DNA of 64,000 bases from Hevea brasiliensis (lineage: Eukaryota > Streptophyta > Magnoliopsida > Malpighiales > Euphorbiaceae), in assembly GCF_030052815.1 (NCBI RefSeq), contig NC_079495.1, forward strand, positions 112,927,677-112,991,676, written 5' to 3'. Below are positions 22,312 through 33,815 of this stretch, in pieces (the stretch's first letter is position 1; each line of letters starts with the position of its first letter). The position numbers were made by a program, and so were the translations under genes. The notes below the pieces were generated by a model. That model made no database searches. It was given only the letters and a program-made list of their open reading frames with translations, and was not told the DNA's origin.

Positions 22312-24019
22312 TTACTCGAGATTGAGTACAGGGATATCCTCTGTTGTACAGTAGTCAAGATCCAGCACTTCAGCCATTGTAAAAATTTCCTCAAAGTGAG
22401 GAATTAGCTCGTCTACCCTTAGTGCCAACCTCTCTCCATCTGATTCTATCATATTTACTCCATTGCCCGCATTATGATTGGGCAACGGGTTTGAGGTAAC
22501 ATTGGGGAGGGAACCATTCCCCTCGATTTTCAACCACCCGTTCCGGATTAAAGCGTGCACTCTCCCTCTGAGTGCCCCGCAGTTGTCGGTTGAATGCCCT
22601 TGTGCCCCTCCGTGGTACTCACACCGGGCAGTAGCATCATACCACCTGGGATATGGCGGCTGGATCGGGTCTAAAGGGACTGGTACGATTTGGTTTATAC
22701 CGACAAGGTATCGGTATATTTCACTGAGAGGGAGGGGAAGGGGTGGATCAGGATTCCTCGGAGGTCTTTGGTTATTTTGTGGTGGTCGTGGTTGAGCTGG
22801 AGGAGGAGGAGGTCTTGGTTGGAAATTTGTGGGTGGGGCGTATTGTGGGCGTGGTTGTGGATAATTAGGGAAAGGAGGTGGAATGTTGGCGATGGTTTGG
22901 CCATGAGAGGGGGAATATGGCCGGTAGTTATTTTGGGGAAATTGGGGGTAATTATTCTGACGGGTGATAGAGTGTACATCACCCTCCTTTTTCTTGCCAA
23001 AATTGGCAGTTTTCTTTACAGGGTTCTCAGCCAACTCCTGTAGCCTTCCTATTCTCAGATTGGCTTCGATTCTCTCACCGGCTTGGATGATATCTGAGAA
23101 GCTGTTGGAGGTATTTCCGATCATCAAGTTGAAGTAGGGAGCCTTCAACGTTTCGATGAATAGGGAGCAAAGTTCATTGTCGGTCACTGGAGGATATACT
23201 TCTGCAGCCTTCTCCCTCCATCGTTGGGCGTACTGCTTGAAACTTTCCCGGTCTTTCTGTACCAGGTTCTGGAGGTCCCTCCTCGTGGGTGCCGCATCAC
23301 AATTGAATTTGTACTGCTTTAGAAAGGTATCGGCTAAGTCCTTCCAGGAGTGTAGCTTGCTCTGTCAATTGTATGCACCATCTCGGAGGCTCTCAGAGGC
23401 TCTCGTGAAAGAAGTGAATGAGAAGTCTATCGTCTTCCGTTAAGGCAGACATTTTGGCAATGTAGGTTGCCAGGTGGATGCGGGGATCCGAGTTTCCGGT
23501 GTACTTGTCGAAATCCGGAACCTTGAATTTGGGTGGTACCACCACATCTGGCACCAATCTTAGTGACGACACATCGACTGAACCATACATGTTCAGCCCC
23601 TCTATTGCCCTCAGTCTTTCTTCTAGGGCAGATAGTTTCTCGTTATCTCTCGCCCCTATGTTCTCCTTCCACTGTGTGATATGCTCCTCCAACCGGGAGC
23701 TGAGGGTGGAGTGGCTGGATGGATCGGGATTGAAGGGTGAGGCTCGGCATTTGAGACAATGGGTAATAGGAGAAAGGTGGGTCATTATTCATGCTCACCG
23801 GATTGTGATGTTGTCGGTCAGGAATGGGAGGCTGAAGGTAAAAGAGGTTGAAGCTTGATGAGGATCATTTGTTGTAGGAGGCGGAGGAGGTAATGGTGGG
23901 TTAGGTTAAAGTAGGTTTGTTACGAGACATTTCCTTCATTAGTCTCATGATTTGGAAAGCTGATCTTTCAATTCGGAGACCTGCCCCTGTAGGTTCTGTA
24001 CTTGCTCCTGATTTTCCAT
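22312..24019 (-). pseudogene. Tat-B Gag (nearly complete, two frameshifts)
   Basis: The start is chosen at 24019 (MENQEQVQNLQGQVSELKDQL), a predicted coiled coil. A second frame (23393-23785) gives the conserved Gag core start (VVPPKFKVPDFDKYTGNSDP, then HLATYIAKMSALTEDDRLL). A third, open from about 23340 to 22312, gives the core (DTFLKQYKFNCD, then RWREKAAEVYPPVTDNEL), a basic linker, a long proline-rich segment, and a zinc-knuckle-like CEYHGGAQGHSTDNC. Gag forms the particle that packages the element RNA. The last 291-codon block is unbroken. The breaks near 23390 and 23785-23945 are small. It ends with a TAG/TAA shortly after EDIPVLNLE, before the protease-less gap. Confidence 0.85.
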
Positions 24020-24760
24020 TATCTTTCTTGTTCGAGATCTTGTTAAGTACACTCGCTTGGGTTGAACTGTGTGCTTGGTCAGACTTGCCTTGTTTGAATC
24101 AATATTGATTTCTGGGAGGAGTAAAAGAAAATCTGAAATAAAATTTGGGTTTTTGGAGAAACTAAAAAGTCTGATGCGGGCGAAGGATCTGATGGCATTT
24201 GAGAGCCAAGTTGAAATCTGTAAAAAGGATAATTGCCTCAGCTTTATCATGGCATCGTTCGATAGTCTGACCGTGAATGACGAGATTGAGTGCGCATTTA
24301 TGATACTGGTCCATACAACGCATTTCAATTTTTCACATAACCCTAGCGAGGAAGTTCTACGGGAGTCATACTATTCATTCACAAATTTTGCTAAACAATG
24401 GTCCAAAAATCACTTCATTAACTGAATAATTTGTACATCGTATCTTTTACATCGGCCTAAGCTCTGGGAGGTTCTTTATAATGAGATGACATTTTCTGAG
24501 ATACTCATATAACCTTCCTTCTTGCTGGCGAGATCGAATGCTTCAGAGCGTACTCGGATTACAGTAATAATTCTTGTTTTCCTTGTGCTATTGTCCTCTC
24601 AGTGGTCTACATTCTCTTTCGTTCTTGATAGAGGCGACTTGTTTTTCTTTTCTTTTCTTTCTTTAGCACACTCTTTCAAGATATCGTTGATGAGGAGTGC
24701 ACATTCTTTTAATTCAAGCTTCTTCTTCTTGTTTTCCTGTTTAAACTCTTAAACGAGCAC
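24020..24760 (-). other. Spacer between Tat-B ORF1 and gag
   Basis: No recognised domain. One open frame runs into the gag start from 24328, but its upstream part is hydrophobic and of unlikely composition. T-rich tracts at 24650-24740 on the plus strand. Probably a leader or intron. Confidence 0.4.
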
Positions 24761-26300
24761 CTATTGGTACTTCATCCTTTCATGAAGATTACTATTCTGC
24801 CCTTTAATTTCTTTTACCTCGGCTTGGAGAGTTTCTTTCTTTTCCCACTGTACCTCTTGCTCTTCGAACCCTATCCTTTCGGCCCTTGCCTCTTCCTTGA
24901 GCTTTCTTACCCTTCTCTTAAGTTTCTGCTGTTGGTCCTCCAGCTGTTTTATTTGTTCCTGCAATTATGAGTTCTCGGTATTTGCCTTTTGTAGCGAGTC
25001 AACCAGGCGATTATCAGCTTCCTCTAATAAGGCGTCTTGGCGAGGGTTGTCGTCCTTGAATTCTACAGTAGAGTGTTCTCGGTCCCTGTCAGTCCTCCAT
25101 TTAAGATAATCGTCCGAGGCACTTGGGCCTTTGGGTGATTTCTCTATCAGAGCGATGCTTTCCCAAGACTTGCGAGCCATTTTCAATCCTTCTTCTTCCT
25201 TGAGTTCATGGTAGAAGTGTCCTTGGTGGTATTCTTCAATGTTGATCACAGTTGTGTTGAGCCAAAGCGCCTTGTTACGGTATTTGGAGTGTAATTTGTA
25301 TACGGTTATTCCAATTAGGGACACCGAATACCTCTGTACCAATCAAGGCAGGTTGGCTTGGCGTCCACGACTTCCTCAACGGTAATCATGGCTATTGAAA
25401 CTCGAATCCGTTCCATCTGTTTTTCATTCTTGGGCTTATCACTAACGGATCATCTTCTCAATGGGAGGCTGGTCAAGGTACCAAGTCAATCCTTTTGTCT
25501 CCTCGGGACACATGTGGTGATAGTCAGGTATAATAGCGAGAGCAACACTTAATGGACCCTTTCCCTGTTATGCTGCAGTAAGTTAGGGTTAACAAGGTTT
25601 GGCAAGGATTGCCGTATCGGGTTGATCCCCCTTTCTCTTGTCCAAAATACCTCTCTTGCCTTGCTAGTGATGATCCCCAATGGCCCTGGGAACAGGATCA
25701 GACCATAGATTCCCAAGGCGAGTGCTACGGAAGCTTGATCCCATCGTTTCTCTTGGAGGCGATGATCTAACCGCTTCTCAAGGTACGTCCAATACCATCC
25801 ATACGTGTTCCCTTTGACTGTTTCTCTGGACTTTACTTCTTCTGGGGGAAAACCCAACATGTGTGCCAACCGTTTCAGTGCTGTCTATGCTCGAGGTGTA
25901 AGTAGATCAGGTTACGCAAGGAGTATGGGATCCCTAGCAATGCACGATATTCTTCCATAGTGGGGACCGTGTCAATATCATTGAAAGAGAATACTCCGTG
26001 CTTAGGATTCCAAACCGACAACATGGCTTTTAATGCCGGATTTGGACCTTGACTTGCATTAAGGTTGCAATCCTTCCGTACTTTTCTTCAAAGCGTACCT
26101 TGACACGATCGGGGCGACCTCCATCTACTAGACGGACCCTCGAGGTTGTTCATTTTGACCTCTATTTCATCCAAATCCGGTGAAGGTAGCGAGCTAGCGG
26201 CGCCTTGAAAGCATCGTTTTGGGAGAATGCGGAACATGAGCCGGTCGGACCACAGTATAGCATTCTGACCCATTTCTGCCGACTGACTCGAGGATGCCAT
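24761..26300 (-). pseudogene. Tat-B ORF1, DUF7745-like protein with C-terminal coiled coil
   Basis: Starts at 26300 (MASSSQSAEMGQNAILWSDR). Blocks follow in shifting frames: DRVKVRFEEKYGRIATLMQV; WNPKHGVFSFNDIDTVPTMEEY with RALLGIPY; then an open frame 25549-25869 (MAHMLGFPPEEVKSRE, then GNTYGWYWTYLEKR, RWDQASVALALGIYGLILFP, REVFWTRERGINPI). The later parts are poorly kept, but 24761-24964 is a highly charged coiled coil (KQLEDQQQKLKRRVRKLKEE). The WDPKH..F.F.D.. / PTMEEY / LALGIYGL order matches the plant DUF7745-type protein often annotated next to Ogre-like elements. Its function is unknown. At least four frame breaks. The placement before gag is that of ORF1 in Ogre. The family assignment is from memory, not a search. 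Confidence 0.6.
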
Positions 26301-27143
26301 GATAAAAATGATGCCTATCCTTTTACAGACCCTCGGTTTGGTGATGCCTGCGGGAAGATTCGTTAGTAAGACAAATTAGGGTAATTTTGAATCATACTGT
26401 TGACAGAGTGACACGTACACATTTATCAAAGTAGGAAAATGTGTAAGTGTTTCAGTAGAATTCAAGATTACCCTCACAAAATGAACGAAAAGAAATCGAA
26501 AGAGAGTAAGGTAAGAGTAAACATGTCCCATACGTCCTATAATAGGAGACTCACGATGCAGGAGTACGCGCTACCTATCTGGATGGTTCTATCTTATGAG
26601 GCAGATTACTACGGCTTTCAACTATTGTTACGGTTTAGCTCAGCATCTAATTTTTCTAATAGCCACACGTACCAAAATTGCCCATACTCTAAACAGAATA
26701 GCCCCATACAACCACCAAGATATTGTCGGGAAAATTCCACGAGTATCACAATGGATAGAACGAGTTTCAATTTGAGCAGGAGCCTTCACGGATACTAACG
26801 GGGTAAAACCCACGGGCACCGCTACATGACCCCCTCCTACTTTCCTAAAAGGGTAAGAAAGCCCGGGTTAGGACTATAGTGTGTGAGGACATTGTGTAAG
26901 TGTTCGGTGTGTGAAGGGACACTTTTACCTCTTCCCGATTCAGGGGGATTTTATTTTTCCATTTTTTCCTATTTTCCTTTTTCTTTGAAATGAAGAGCAC
27001 TTTAGGAGATAGAGCAGGCAAAACAAAATAGTTAGCACAATAATAATTAGCATATAAGACATTGCCGAGTGAGCCCTCTAACTATAATTTGATCGACAAA
27101 AATTAAGCCTACTTTTGGACCTCTAGGCGGGGTTAGGATACAT
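26301..27143 (-). other. Tat-B 5' leader
   Basis: Noncoding stretch between the PBS and ORF1, with an A-rich part near 26960-27010. It could carry packaging signals; nothing specific is recognised. Confidence 0.45.
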
Positions 27144-27160
27144 GCTCCCAGTGAGTCGCT
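27144..27160 (-). other. Tat-B primer-binding site
   Basis: The minus strand reads AGCGACTCACTGGGAGC just inside the 5' LTR. It resembles the TGGCGACTCCACTGGGGA PBS of Ogre/Tat elements (not tRNA-iMet) with a one-base gap. A similar PBS is at 54687. Confidence 0.6.
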
Positions 27161-28856
27161 AAGTCATAGCGGGATTTTGCGGTCGCCGGACGATCACTCA
27201 CGAAGTGGGAAAAGTGATGAGTCGCCACCTTAGTTTTGCGGTAAACTAAAGAAAACCATTTAGGGAGTTAAATTAAAAATGAAACCACTTCAAAACAGAG
27301 ATTCTAGGTTCGGGGTCCATTAACGGGTGGGGAAGGTGTTAGGCACCCCACCTCGTCCCTTAACAAGGGTAAGTAGATTTAATTTTGTGTCATTTATAAA
27401 TTAGTTAGAAGGGCTATAGTGGGAATGTTAATCCTTTTGGTAAAAGGAATGTTTGATTTTTCACTAATTAGGATTACCGGATACATAAGTAAATGAGACG
27501 ACCTTAGTGAGTTGGCGTTACGAATTGTTGCAGGTTTTGGGATTATCTTGCATACGGGTTGAAATTTGGTGTGAGCAGGATAAGAACTCTCCTCCTATCT
27601 CTTTTTAATATTTATTTGAATAGAGACCGGATAAGAACTCTCCTCCGATCTCTCTTTGGATTATTTATTAAATTTATATTTTGAGGTCGGGTGAGGGTCA
27701 TACTCATATCTATTTTATGTATTTATTAAAATTTGAGATGGGAACAGGATAAGAATTCTCCTCCGATCCTATTTAATAAAATTTTGAGTTGAGAGGATAA
27801 GAACTCTCCTCCGATCTCTTTTAAATGTTTATTAGAATTTGAGTTAAGACCAGGATAAGAACTCTCCTCCGATCTCTTTTAAATTAGAAAGGTGCACGAA
27901 GGTATTTTTCCGATCTCGAATTTTGGTGCCCTAAGAACCTAGAGATAAGGATCTGAAGTTTAAAGAGGTTGGGGATAGGACTTATCAATATCCTTCGCTA
28001 GGCGGGAAAATGAGACTGATTTACCGACCTCTCATGTATTTATTTTACCAATATTTATTTATGACCAATCTACTCGCTTCTTTTACTTCCATTTTATGGC
28101 ATCTTTGCCGAATCGTTTGCGTCAGCCTAATAGTTTGACTATCTTCCTTATGTATTATTCAGATTTTCCCTTTAAGAGAGATCTTTAGGTTGCAGTTACC
28201 TACGTCTTACCTGACCATTTACACTCTACTAGGAACTAGAAAAGCTTGTATTCAGAAATGACGAAGATTAATAAAAGGCACACTAATCACTAAAGAGATG
28301 ACCTGAGAATAACATTTCTGGGTCTCTTTGCACGAGATGAACTTGGAGAAAAATCACATACGTAAAAAGGATAGAGAGAATACGAAAGAAATGAACGCAA
28401 ACACTTAATAAAACAGCGACGTGGGCTCTTACCTGGGAGGAGCTGAATCTGTAGGAATAATTATGGGGTGGCCACTAGAAACAAGACCGCGGACTGATTA
28501 GCCTGAGAGTTGATGTTCACCGTGAACTGGAGGGAGCCTAGCTATGATGTGATTAGGTCAAGATAACAACTGAGTGGGATTTGAGCTCCAACAGAAGGGA
28601 TGAAAATAGAGATGATAAAGAGTTAAAAGTGAAGGCGTGATCAGGTGATGAACAAGCTGGAAATGTAGAGTTCCAGTGTTCAAAATCCTTTTTCAAGAAA
28701 CACTTCAGAAAACTAGTTTCAAAAGTCTTTCCAATCAATACTTCAAAGTAGCAGAATAACAAACTGAATGAAATTTTCAGAGTTCTTCCGCTATAATAAC
28801 AGCCTTTCTTTTTTTTTTGTCCGTCCTCCCTTTTTCTGAACAGTTTTTCATGCAGG

Positions 28857-28864
28857 TATTTATA
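28857..28864 (-). promoter_or_regulatory. Sense TATA box in Tat-B 5' LTR
   Basis: The minus strand reads CCTATAAATACC, oriented toward gag-pol. This is the likely start region of the genomic RNA. Confidence 0.6.
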
Positions 28865-29450
28865 GGAATCGGGTGCTCCCCATGAAGGGTCAGGATTCAT
28901 TTTGAGGGAGATGGAGGGTCAGGATTTTGAAGTACATGATCGGATGTTCAGGAATTAAAGAGAGTCAAAACGAATGGCTGAGATCGCTTCTCAAAATATT
29001 TGTCCTTTTCCTCTTTTAATCCGACGGTCTTGAATCCTTTGTCCGGAACGATGCGGGGTGAGTGAAAGACGCTGGTATTGTCGTCTTCTCTCTTGATCCA
29101 AGGGTTCGGATTCATCCTTACAAGTGAGATCAACGGTGGGGATTGGGATGTCTGAATTGTCATGACATACCACGCACTGTCGACGTGCGGGCGATTCTTA
29201 GGCGTGCGGTGGAGATCTCGTGCGCCACGCTTTAACTACCTCGGCTCGATTACGGCGGCGGTTATCGGAATTTGTCTTATTCTTTTTGTCTTCCGATCCC
29301 CCCCTAGCTCCCATTCCGATCTCTCATGCTGATCTCCTATCTCCCGATCTCTGAACATTCGGATATTTGAGAAAAGTGTCAGAACAGCTGTCGAGTCTCA
29401 CCAATCGATGCGCCGCCTAGAACCTTGCGAGCATTAAATGCTCGGACTAG

Positions 29451-29458
29451 TATAAATA
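29451..29458 (+). promoter_or_regulatory. Antisense TATA box in Tat-B 5' LTR
   Basis: AGTATAAATAGGGGAGGG on the plus strand, 162 bp before the ATG at 29613. A GTAAGG donor-like site follows at about 29563, so the leader may be spliced. Confidence 0.6.
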
Positions 29459-29612
29459 GGGGAGGGTTAGCCAGTTGTTTTCTCATTTCATTTTCAGTCT
29501 CCTGCTCATAGCTTCGAAGTTCTCTCATTTTCTCCGGTTTCTCCGACACCGATTAGACTCTGGTAAGGACTTTGATCTTCTTTTTTGTTTAAGTTCTTTG
29601 TTTCTTTTGAAA

Positions 29613-31481
29613 ATGAGCGGTGCCGAAGGTCAGAGAGCGGCGAGCCCTCCTTCCATTGAGTTCTCTTGGTCATCGTCTGATGAGGAAGAGGCGGCCGGGC
29701 CAAGCACGCAACCCGAACCTCTTAGGGTCCCTGCTCCAGGTCAGGGGCGGGTCGTACCATTAAGGCGTATGCGCCCTTCTTCAAGGAGAGAGACCCTTCC
29801 TATAGACGAGCTTCCATCGGTTCTTCGGGAATCCGATCTGCAATCGTTTGTTCAAGAATACAACATTTGTCCTGATTCATATGAGCTGATCAAGTGCCAT
29901 GGCGATCTTCGTGTCGATCATTCTTTTGAAGAGGATGACATGGTCATGGTGTCTGAAGAAAACGATTAAAGGCCGGTCTGAGGTTCCCTCTAGCCGATTT
30001 CTATAAGGAGGTCCTAAAATTTCACCGAATATCCATTGTTCAAATCCACCCCAACTCGTGGCGGATCTTGGTTGCTTTCCGAGGTCTATGCCGAGCTAAG
30101 GGAATCAGACCTACAGCTAAAGTGTTCGCCAAGCTGCACCGGCTAACTCAGAAAGGGCGATGACCATCGTTCTTTCAGCGTGGCCTAATCTGCGGCTCTT
30201 TTCCGATCGCCTCGTCTCTTAAGAACCGGAAGAATCGTTTCTTCATTGTGAGGAGCAAAGATCCGAGCCGCTTTGAGGACTTCCCCGCATTTGGTGGTAC
30301 CGGGGACCCTTGCTTGAACCATATTACCACGAGCGAAGAGGAAAGTTTGATAGTGATGGATCTCAAGAGTGAGGCTGCCACTAAAAAGTATTCTTGTTTG
30401 GATTCGGTGATCGCCGAAATTTGCACCATTGGACTGTTCATTGCTCCTTGGCCAAGACCGCGAACTTGACTCTCTAACCTCGGCATCGGTATTTTCTATA
30501 TCTCAATTCTCACGACCTTAGTGATCTCACTAACCTTTTCTTTGTGCGGTATGGCGGGTGGTGAAGGTCATAGGAAGCGGAAAAAGGAAAGAGAGATCTT
30601 AGGAAAGTAAAGGAGATGAAGCGTTGAGCGACTCCAAACACACAGTCGCGAGCACAGGAGATACAAGGAGATCCTCCCCAACCTTGGTCCTCGACCACTG
30701 AAGCTACCCGATCTCCTCCTAGATCGGAAGAGCGACCTCGATTCTTGCAGTTGTCCCAAGCGCGGAAAGGGGACCTACTCAAGCTTCTGGGAGGACCTCT
30801 CTCGGGGCGCTCAGATACTGATCGACTCCTTGAAGGATAACCGAACTGTTAAGGAGAACCCCGGTTTTGCTAAAGTCCTGGGGTCTACCATCTTCTTTCA
30901 GGAGGATCGGGACAGGCTATCCCAGAGTGGCCTTGATGACATATTGACTCGGACCATGAGCTTAAACGTGGAGTGTGCGTGAACGGACCATGATCCGGGA
31001 AAGGATTCAGCGCCTGGGTAAGGAGATCGGGAAGAAGAACCAGGAAGTGGATTCCCTCCGATCCGAACTCTCATCGGCTCGGGATTATATATCTCAGGTC
31101 GAGGGACGGGCAAAGCTCCATGAAGACCGGTTGGCCGAACAGAACCGTATTTCGGACGAGAGGGACCGCGCTCTTAAGGAAGTCCAGCGCTCCACGCCAA
31201 TGCATCCTCTCAGGTCGCTCAACTTATAGAGGAACTCGAGGCGAAGGATAAGGAGCTTAAGGAGAGGGATGAGGAGATGGTGACGGGAATAGCTGAGGCC
31301 TATGTGAAGGCTCACAAGGATCTCTTGGCCGCACTCGGAGGCGTTACCCGAAGAAGACTTTTCTTGGATGGGCGACTGGCACCGGGGCGATGGTGAAGAT
31401 AGTGAGGATGAAGCCAGGGTGAGAGGGAGAGGGAGTGATCCAAATGTAGATCAGGCTGGGGGTGATCCCCCAGCCGAATAA
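29613..31481 (+). pseudogene. LTR-encoded antisense ORF, Transposase_28-like, with C-terminal coiled coil
   Basis: Runs opposite to gag-pol and lies wholly inside the LTR. The first 118 codons from the ATG are open: MSGAEGQRAASPPSIEF, an acidic SSSDEEEA patch, then a structured part (LPSVLRESDLQSFVQEYNIC, then DSYELIKCHGDLRVDHSF). After a shift near 29967 it continues with GLRFPLADFYKEVLKFHRIS, PNSWRILVAFRGLCRAKGIR and LKNRKNRFFIVRSKDPSRF. These blocks resemble the 'putative gypsy type transposon' (Transposase_28) family, whose function is unknown. Codons near 30975-31229 form a coiled coil (RIQRLGKEIGKKNQEVDSLR, then SDERDRALKEV), and the C-terminus is acidic (EEDFSWMGDWHRGDGEDSED) up to TAA 31479-31481. 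About four breaks. Such antisense ORFs in Tat elements are normally reported between pol and 3' LTR, not inside the LTR. Confidence 0.65.
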
Positions 31482-32052
31482 CTTTGTACAAATTATGACA
31501 TGAAATGAAATGAATGATTGTGATCGGAAAATTTTGAACCATTATTTGTCTGAGTATTTGATTGTATGAGCACAGCAAAACAAAAACTAAATGTGATTAT
31601 TAATCTAAGTATGAGAGATCGGAAAGCACTCTGAACATGAGATCGGTAGGGAAGAAATGCTGAACAGAACTTGACCGAAAATTTAACTCGAACACTTAAG
31701 ATCGGAATCGAACCAACACTTTAGCTCTTAAACTTTCGGAAAGGAGGTCGGCAATAAAACTGGTAGGAAAAGATCTAGTGCTAGTTCACTCCATTTATCA
31801 ACGAGGATCGGAATATTCTTGTGGTCAGGAAATCCAAACGGGTTTGAAGGATCGGTAAATGATTTGAGAGATCGGCTGAGTTTCAAGGGATGCGTAGGAC
31901 TTATCATTGATTCACGTCTTTGCGAGGAGAGGTCGGAAATGTGACCGCCTACCAAAGAGGGATCGGAAACGTGATTAGCTACTCCGAGGAAACTTAGCAC
32001 CGGGGATCGGTTTCAAAGTATTTTGGGGATCGGCCAAAATATGGTGTCGACA

Positions 32053-32057
32053 GTGGG
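32053..32057. other. Target-site duplication GTGGG (right of Tat-B)
   Basis: Follows GTCGACA; identical to 11163-11167. The interrupted chromovirus frame resumes here at the DIPTV position. Confidence 0.85.
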
Positions 32058-32640
32058 TATGTCACACAGATCTGGCTTAGCTTGCCTAGTATCCACCACA
32101 TGTGCTAGGTAGGCTTCACAGCCTTTTCTCATCAGTTTTCTTGCAACTGTGGCTAAGATGACATTGGACAAGAAATCTGTCCTTTCCCCTATAACTGTAA
32201 TCTCATTACCCTCAGGATTTTTCAAAGAAATCCTCTTTAGTTTACAATCAACCATTGCCTGATGACGTGACAACCAGTCCATTCCCAAAATCACGTCAAA
32301 CTCATAGAAAGGCAACTCAATCAAGTCTGCCAAGAATTCATACCCCTGAATCCTTAACGGGCAACCCTTGTACACTTTGTTCACCACTGCACTGTGGGCC
32401 AATGGATTAGTGACCAGAATGTTTTGGTCACTCTCCCCTACTAGTATCCCCCTTTCTACGGGTAGGTTGATGCAGATGTATAAATGAGTGGATCCTGGAT
32501 CCACCAATGCATGCACAGATGTATTGTAGAGGGAGAACGTACCCCTGATGACGTCCGGGGCATCTTGCTCCTCCTGAGCTCTCATGGCATAGGCTTTGGC
32601 AGGTGGTCTGCCCTCAGGCCTCTCTACTGGCTCAGATGCA
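32058..32640 (-). pseudogene. Chromovirus protease
   Basis: Part of the open frame 32013-32804. Contains GTFSLYNTSVHALVDPGSTH, the DPG form of the aspartic protease active site usual in Tekay/Del chromoviruses, and FDVILGMDWLSRH, the second conserved block. It cleaves the Gag-Pol polyprotein. The real coding sequence is cut at the Tat-B insertion (KPDLCDIPT); the last residues of the listed open frame come from the Tat-B LTR, not the protease. RT continues at 11162. No stop is seen inside this domain. Confidence 0.88.
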
Positions 32641-33815
32641 GGCCTCTGTGATGGTCTCACTACCTCAAATTTTCCAAATTTCCTACCCCTTTGTGGTGCA
32701 GGAGCAGGTCTGTCTGCTTGTGTTGGATCAGCTGTAGTAGTTTTGCGTGGACAGTTCCTCAACTGATGCTTTGTTGACCCACACCTTAAGCAGGCACCAG
32801 TCACTCTTCAACACTCCCCTTTATGCCACTTCAGGCAATGTAGACATGCAGAAGATGCTGGGGCTGGTCCCCTGAACCCCATCCCTGGAGAGCTGCCCAC
32901 TGATGGTGTGGACTGACCTCTCCTAGGGGTAAATTGTGGCCTGGGCCCCTGAGACTGACCCTGACCTTGTGGTTAACCTGAACTCTATGCAAGTGGACCT
33001 TTGAACTTCTTCCCAGGTGCAAGAGATGAACTAGACTGACCCAGGCCCCTCTTCTACTGTCTCTCTCTTCTGGTCTGCTCACTTATTCTTACTTTTTCAA
33101 CTTTTATTACAGCTTCCACTAACTTGGTGAAGTCTATGATTCCCAAGGCAGTGATCATGATCTTTATATTGTCATTTAATCCTTCTTCAAATCTCTTACA
33201 CCTTTCAGCTTCATTAGGGGCTATTTCCCTTCTGTAGTGGCTCAATCTGACAAATTCCTTTTCATACTCGGCCACTGTCAACTGTCTCTGCCTCAGGTTA
33301 ATGAATTCCCTTCTTCTCTCTTCTAGGTATACACTACCCACATATTTGTTCTTGAATTCGGAGAGGAAGAAGTCCCAAGTTATTACTTCTGGCTATACTT
33401 CACTGGACACCGTATCCCACCATTCATATGCATCATCTTACAACAGAGATACAACAGCTTCTAGATTTTGCTCTGGAGTGCAGTGGAGTTGTTTTAAAAC
33501 CCTTCCTGTTCTGTTCAACCAATTTTCAGCTGCAACAGAATCATCTTCTCTCTTGCCAAAGAAATCCACTGCTCCAAATTTTCTTAGTCTTTCCAGGTGT
33601 GATTTCTGCTATGGAGGTGGTGGTGGTGGTGGTGGCATTACCCCAGCCATTTGTTTGAAGAATTCGGCCATTTGCTAGAACATGGCCTGTGGAGGTTGAG
33701 CAGGCTCTGATGGAGCAAGCGAAGCAGGTTCTCCCCTACCCCTAGTCTCAGCTGGTGCAGGTGGAGCATGACTCTCCACTTCCTCCTCAATTGCTCTCTG
33801 TGATTTAGGGTCCAT
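32640..33815 (-). pseudogene. Chromovirus Gag
   Basis: Starts at 33815 (MDPKSQRAIEEEVESHAPPA). A stop TAG follows MF about 45 codons in, then a poly-proline run (33621-33640). Further blocks are FGAVDFFGKRED, AYEWWDTVSS, FKNKYVGSVYLEERRREFIN (open 33054-33341), RLSHYRREIAPNEAERCKRF, a basic/glutamine-rich tail, and the zinc knuckle CLRCGSTKHQLRNC (CX2CX4HX4C) at about 32760-32800. Gag builds the particle and its knuckle binds the RNA. Several stops (at about 33678, 33610, 33435 and 33400) inactivate it. A first cysteine pair (CLHCLKWHKGEC) precedes the knuckle, as in other Tekay-like Gags. Confidence 0.85.

Larger units (their letters stand above)
11168..32052 (-). mobile_element. Tat-B: 20.9-kb Tat/Ogre-type Ty3/gypsy element, nested, minus strand
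   Basis: Bounded by GTGGG TSDs and TG..CA ends. The order on the minus strand is 5' LTR (27162-32052), PBS (27144-27160), leader, ORF1 (24761-26300), gag (22312-24019), degenerate RT/RNase H/integrase (18790-21928), 3' noncoding with a tandem array (16085-18105), PPT and 3' LTR (11168-15965). The very large size, extra ORF1, second RNase H type, long repeat-bearing 3' region and non-Met PBS are all typical of the Tat/Ogre lineage. It is the youngest insertion on the left side, since it sits in the chromovirus pol. Confidence 0.88.
27162..32052 (-). mobile_element. Tat-B 5' LTR (4891 bp)
   Basis: Partner of 11168-15965. The inner end (from about 27162, AGTCATAGCGGG against TGTCGCAACGGG) is slightly altered. 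The outer end GGTGTCGACA is followed by the GTGGG TSD. It contains the better-preserved antisense ORF. Confidence 0.9.

Noticed and set aside
22478..23043. Plus-strand frames over Tat-B gag
   Set aside because: Shadows of the proline-rich gag segment on the opposite strand.
32013..32060. C-terminal extension of the chromovirus protease frame (VDTIFWPIPKIL)
   Set aside because: These residues come from the Tat-B LTR that interrupts the gene.
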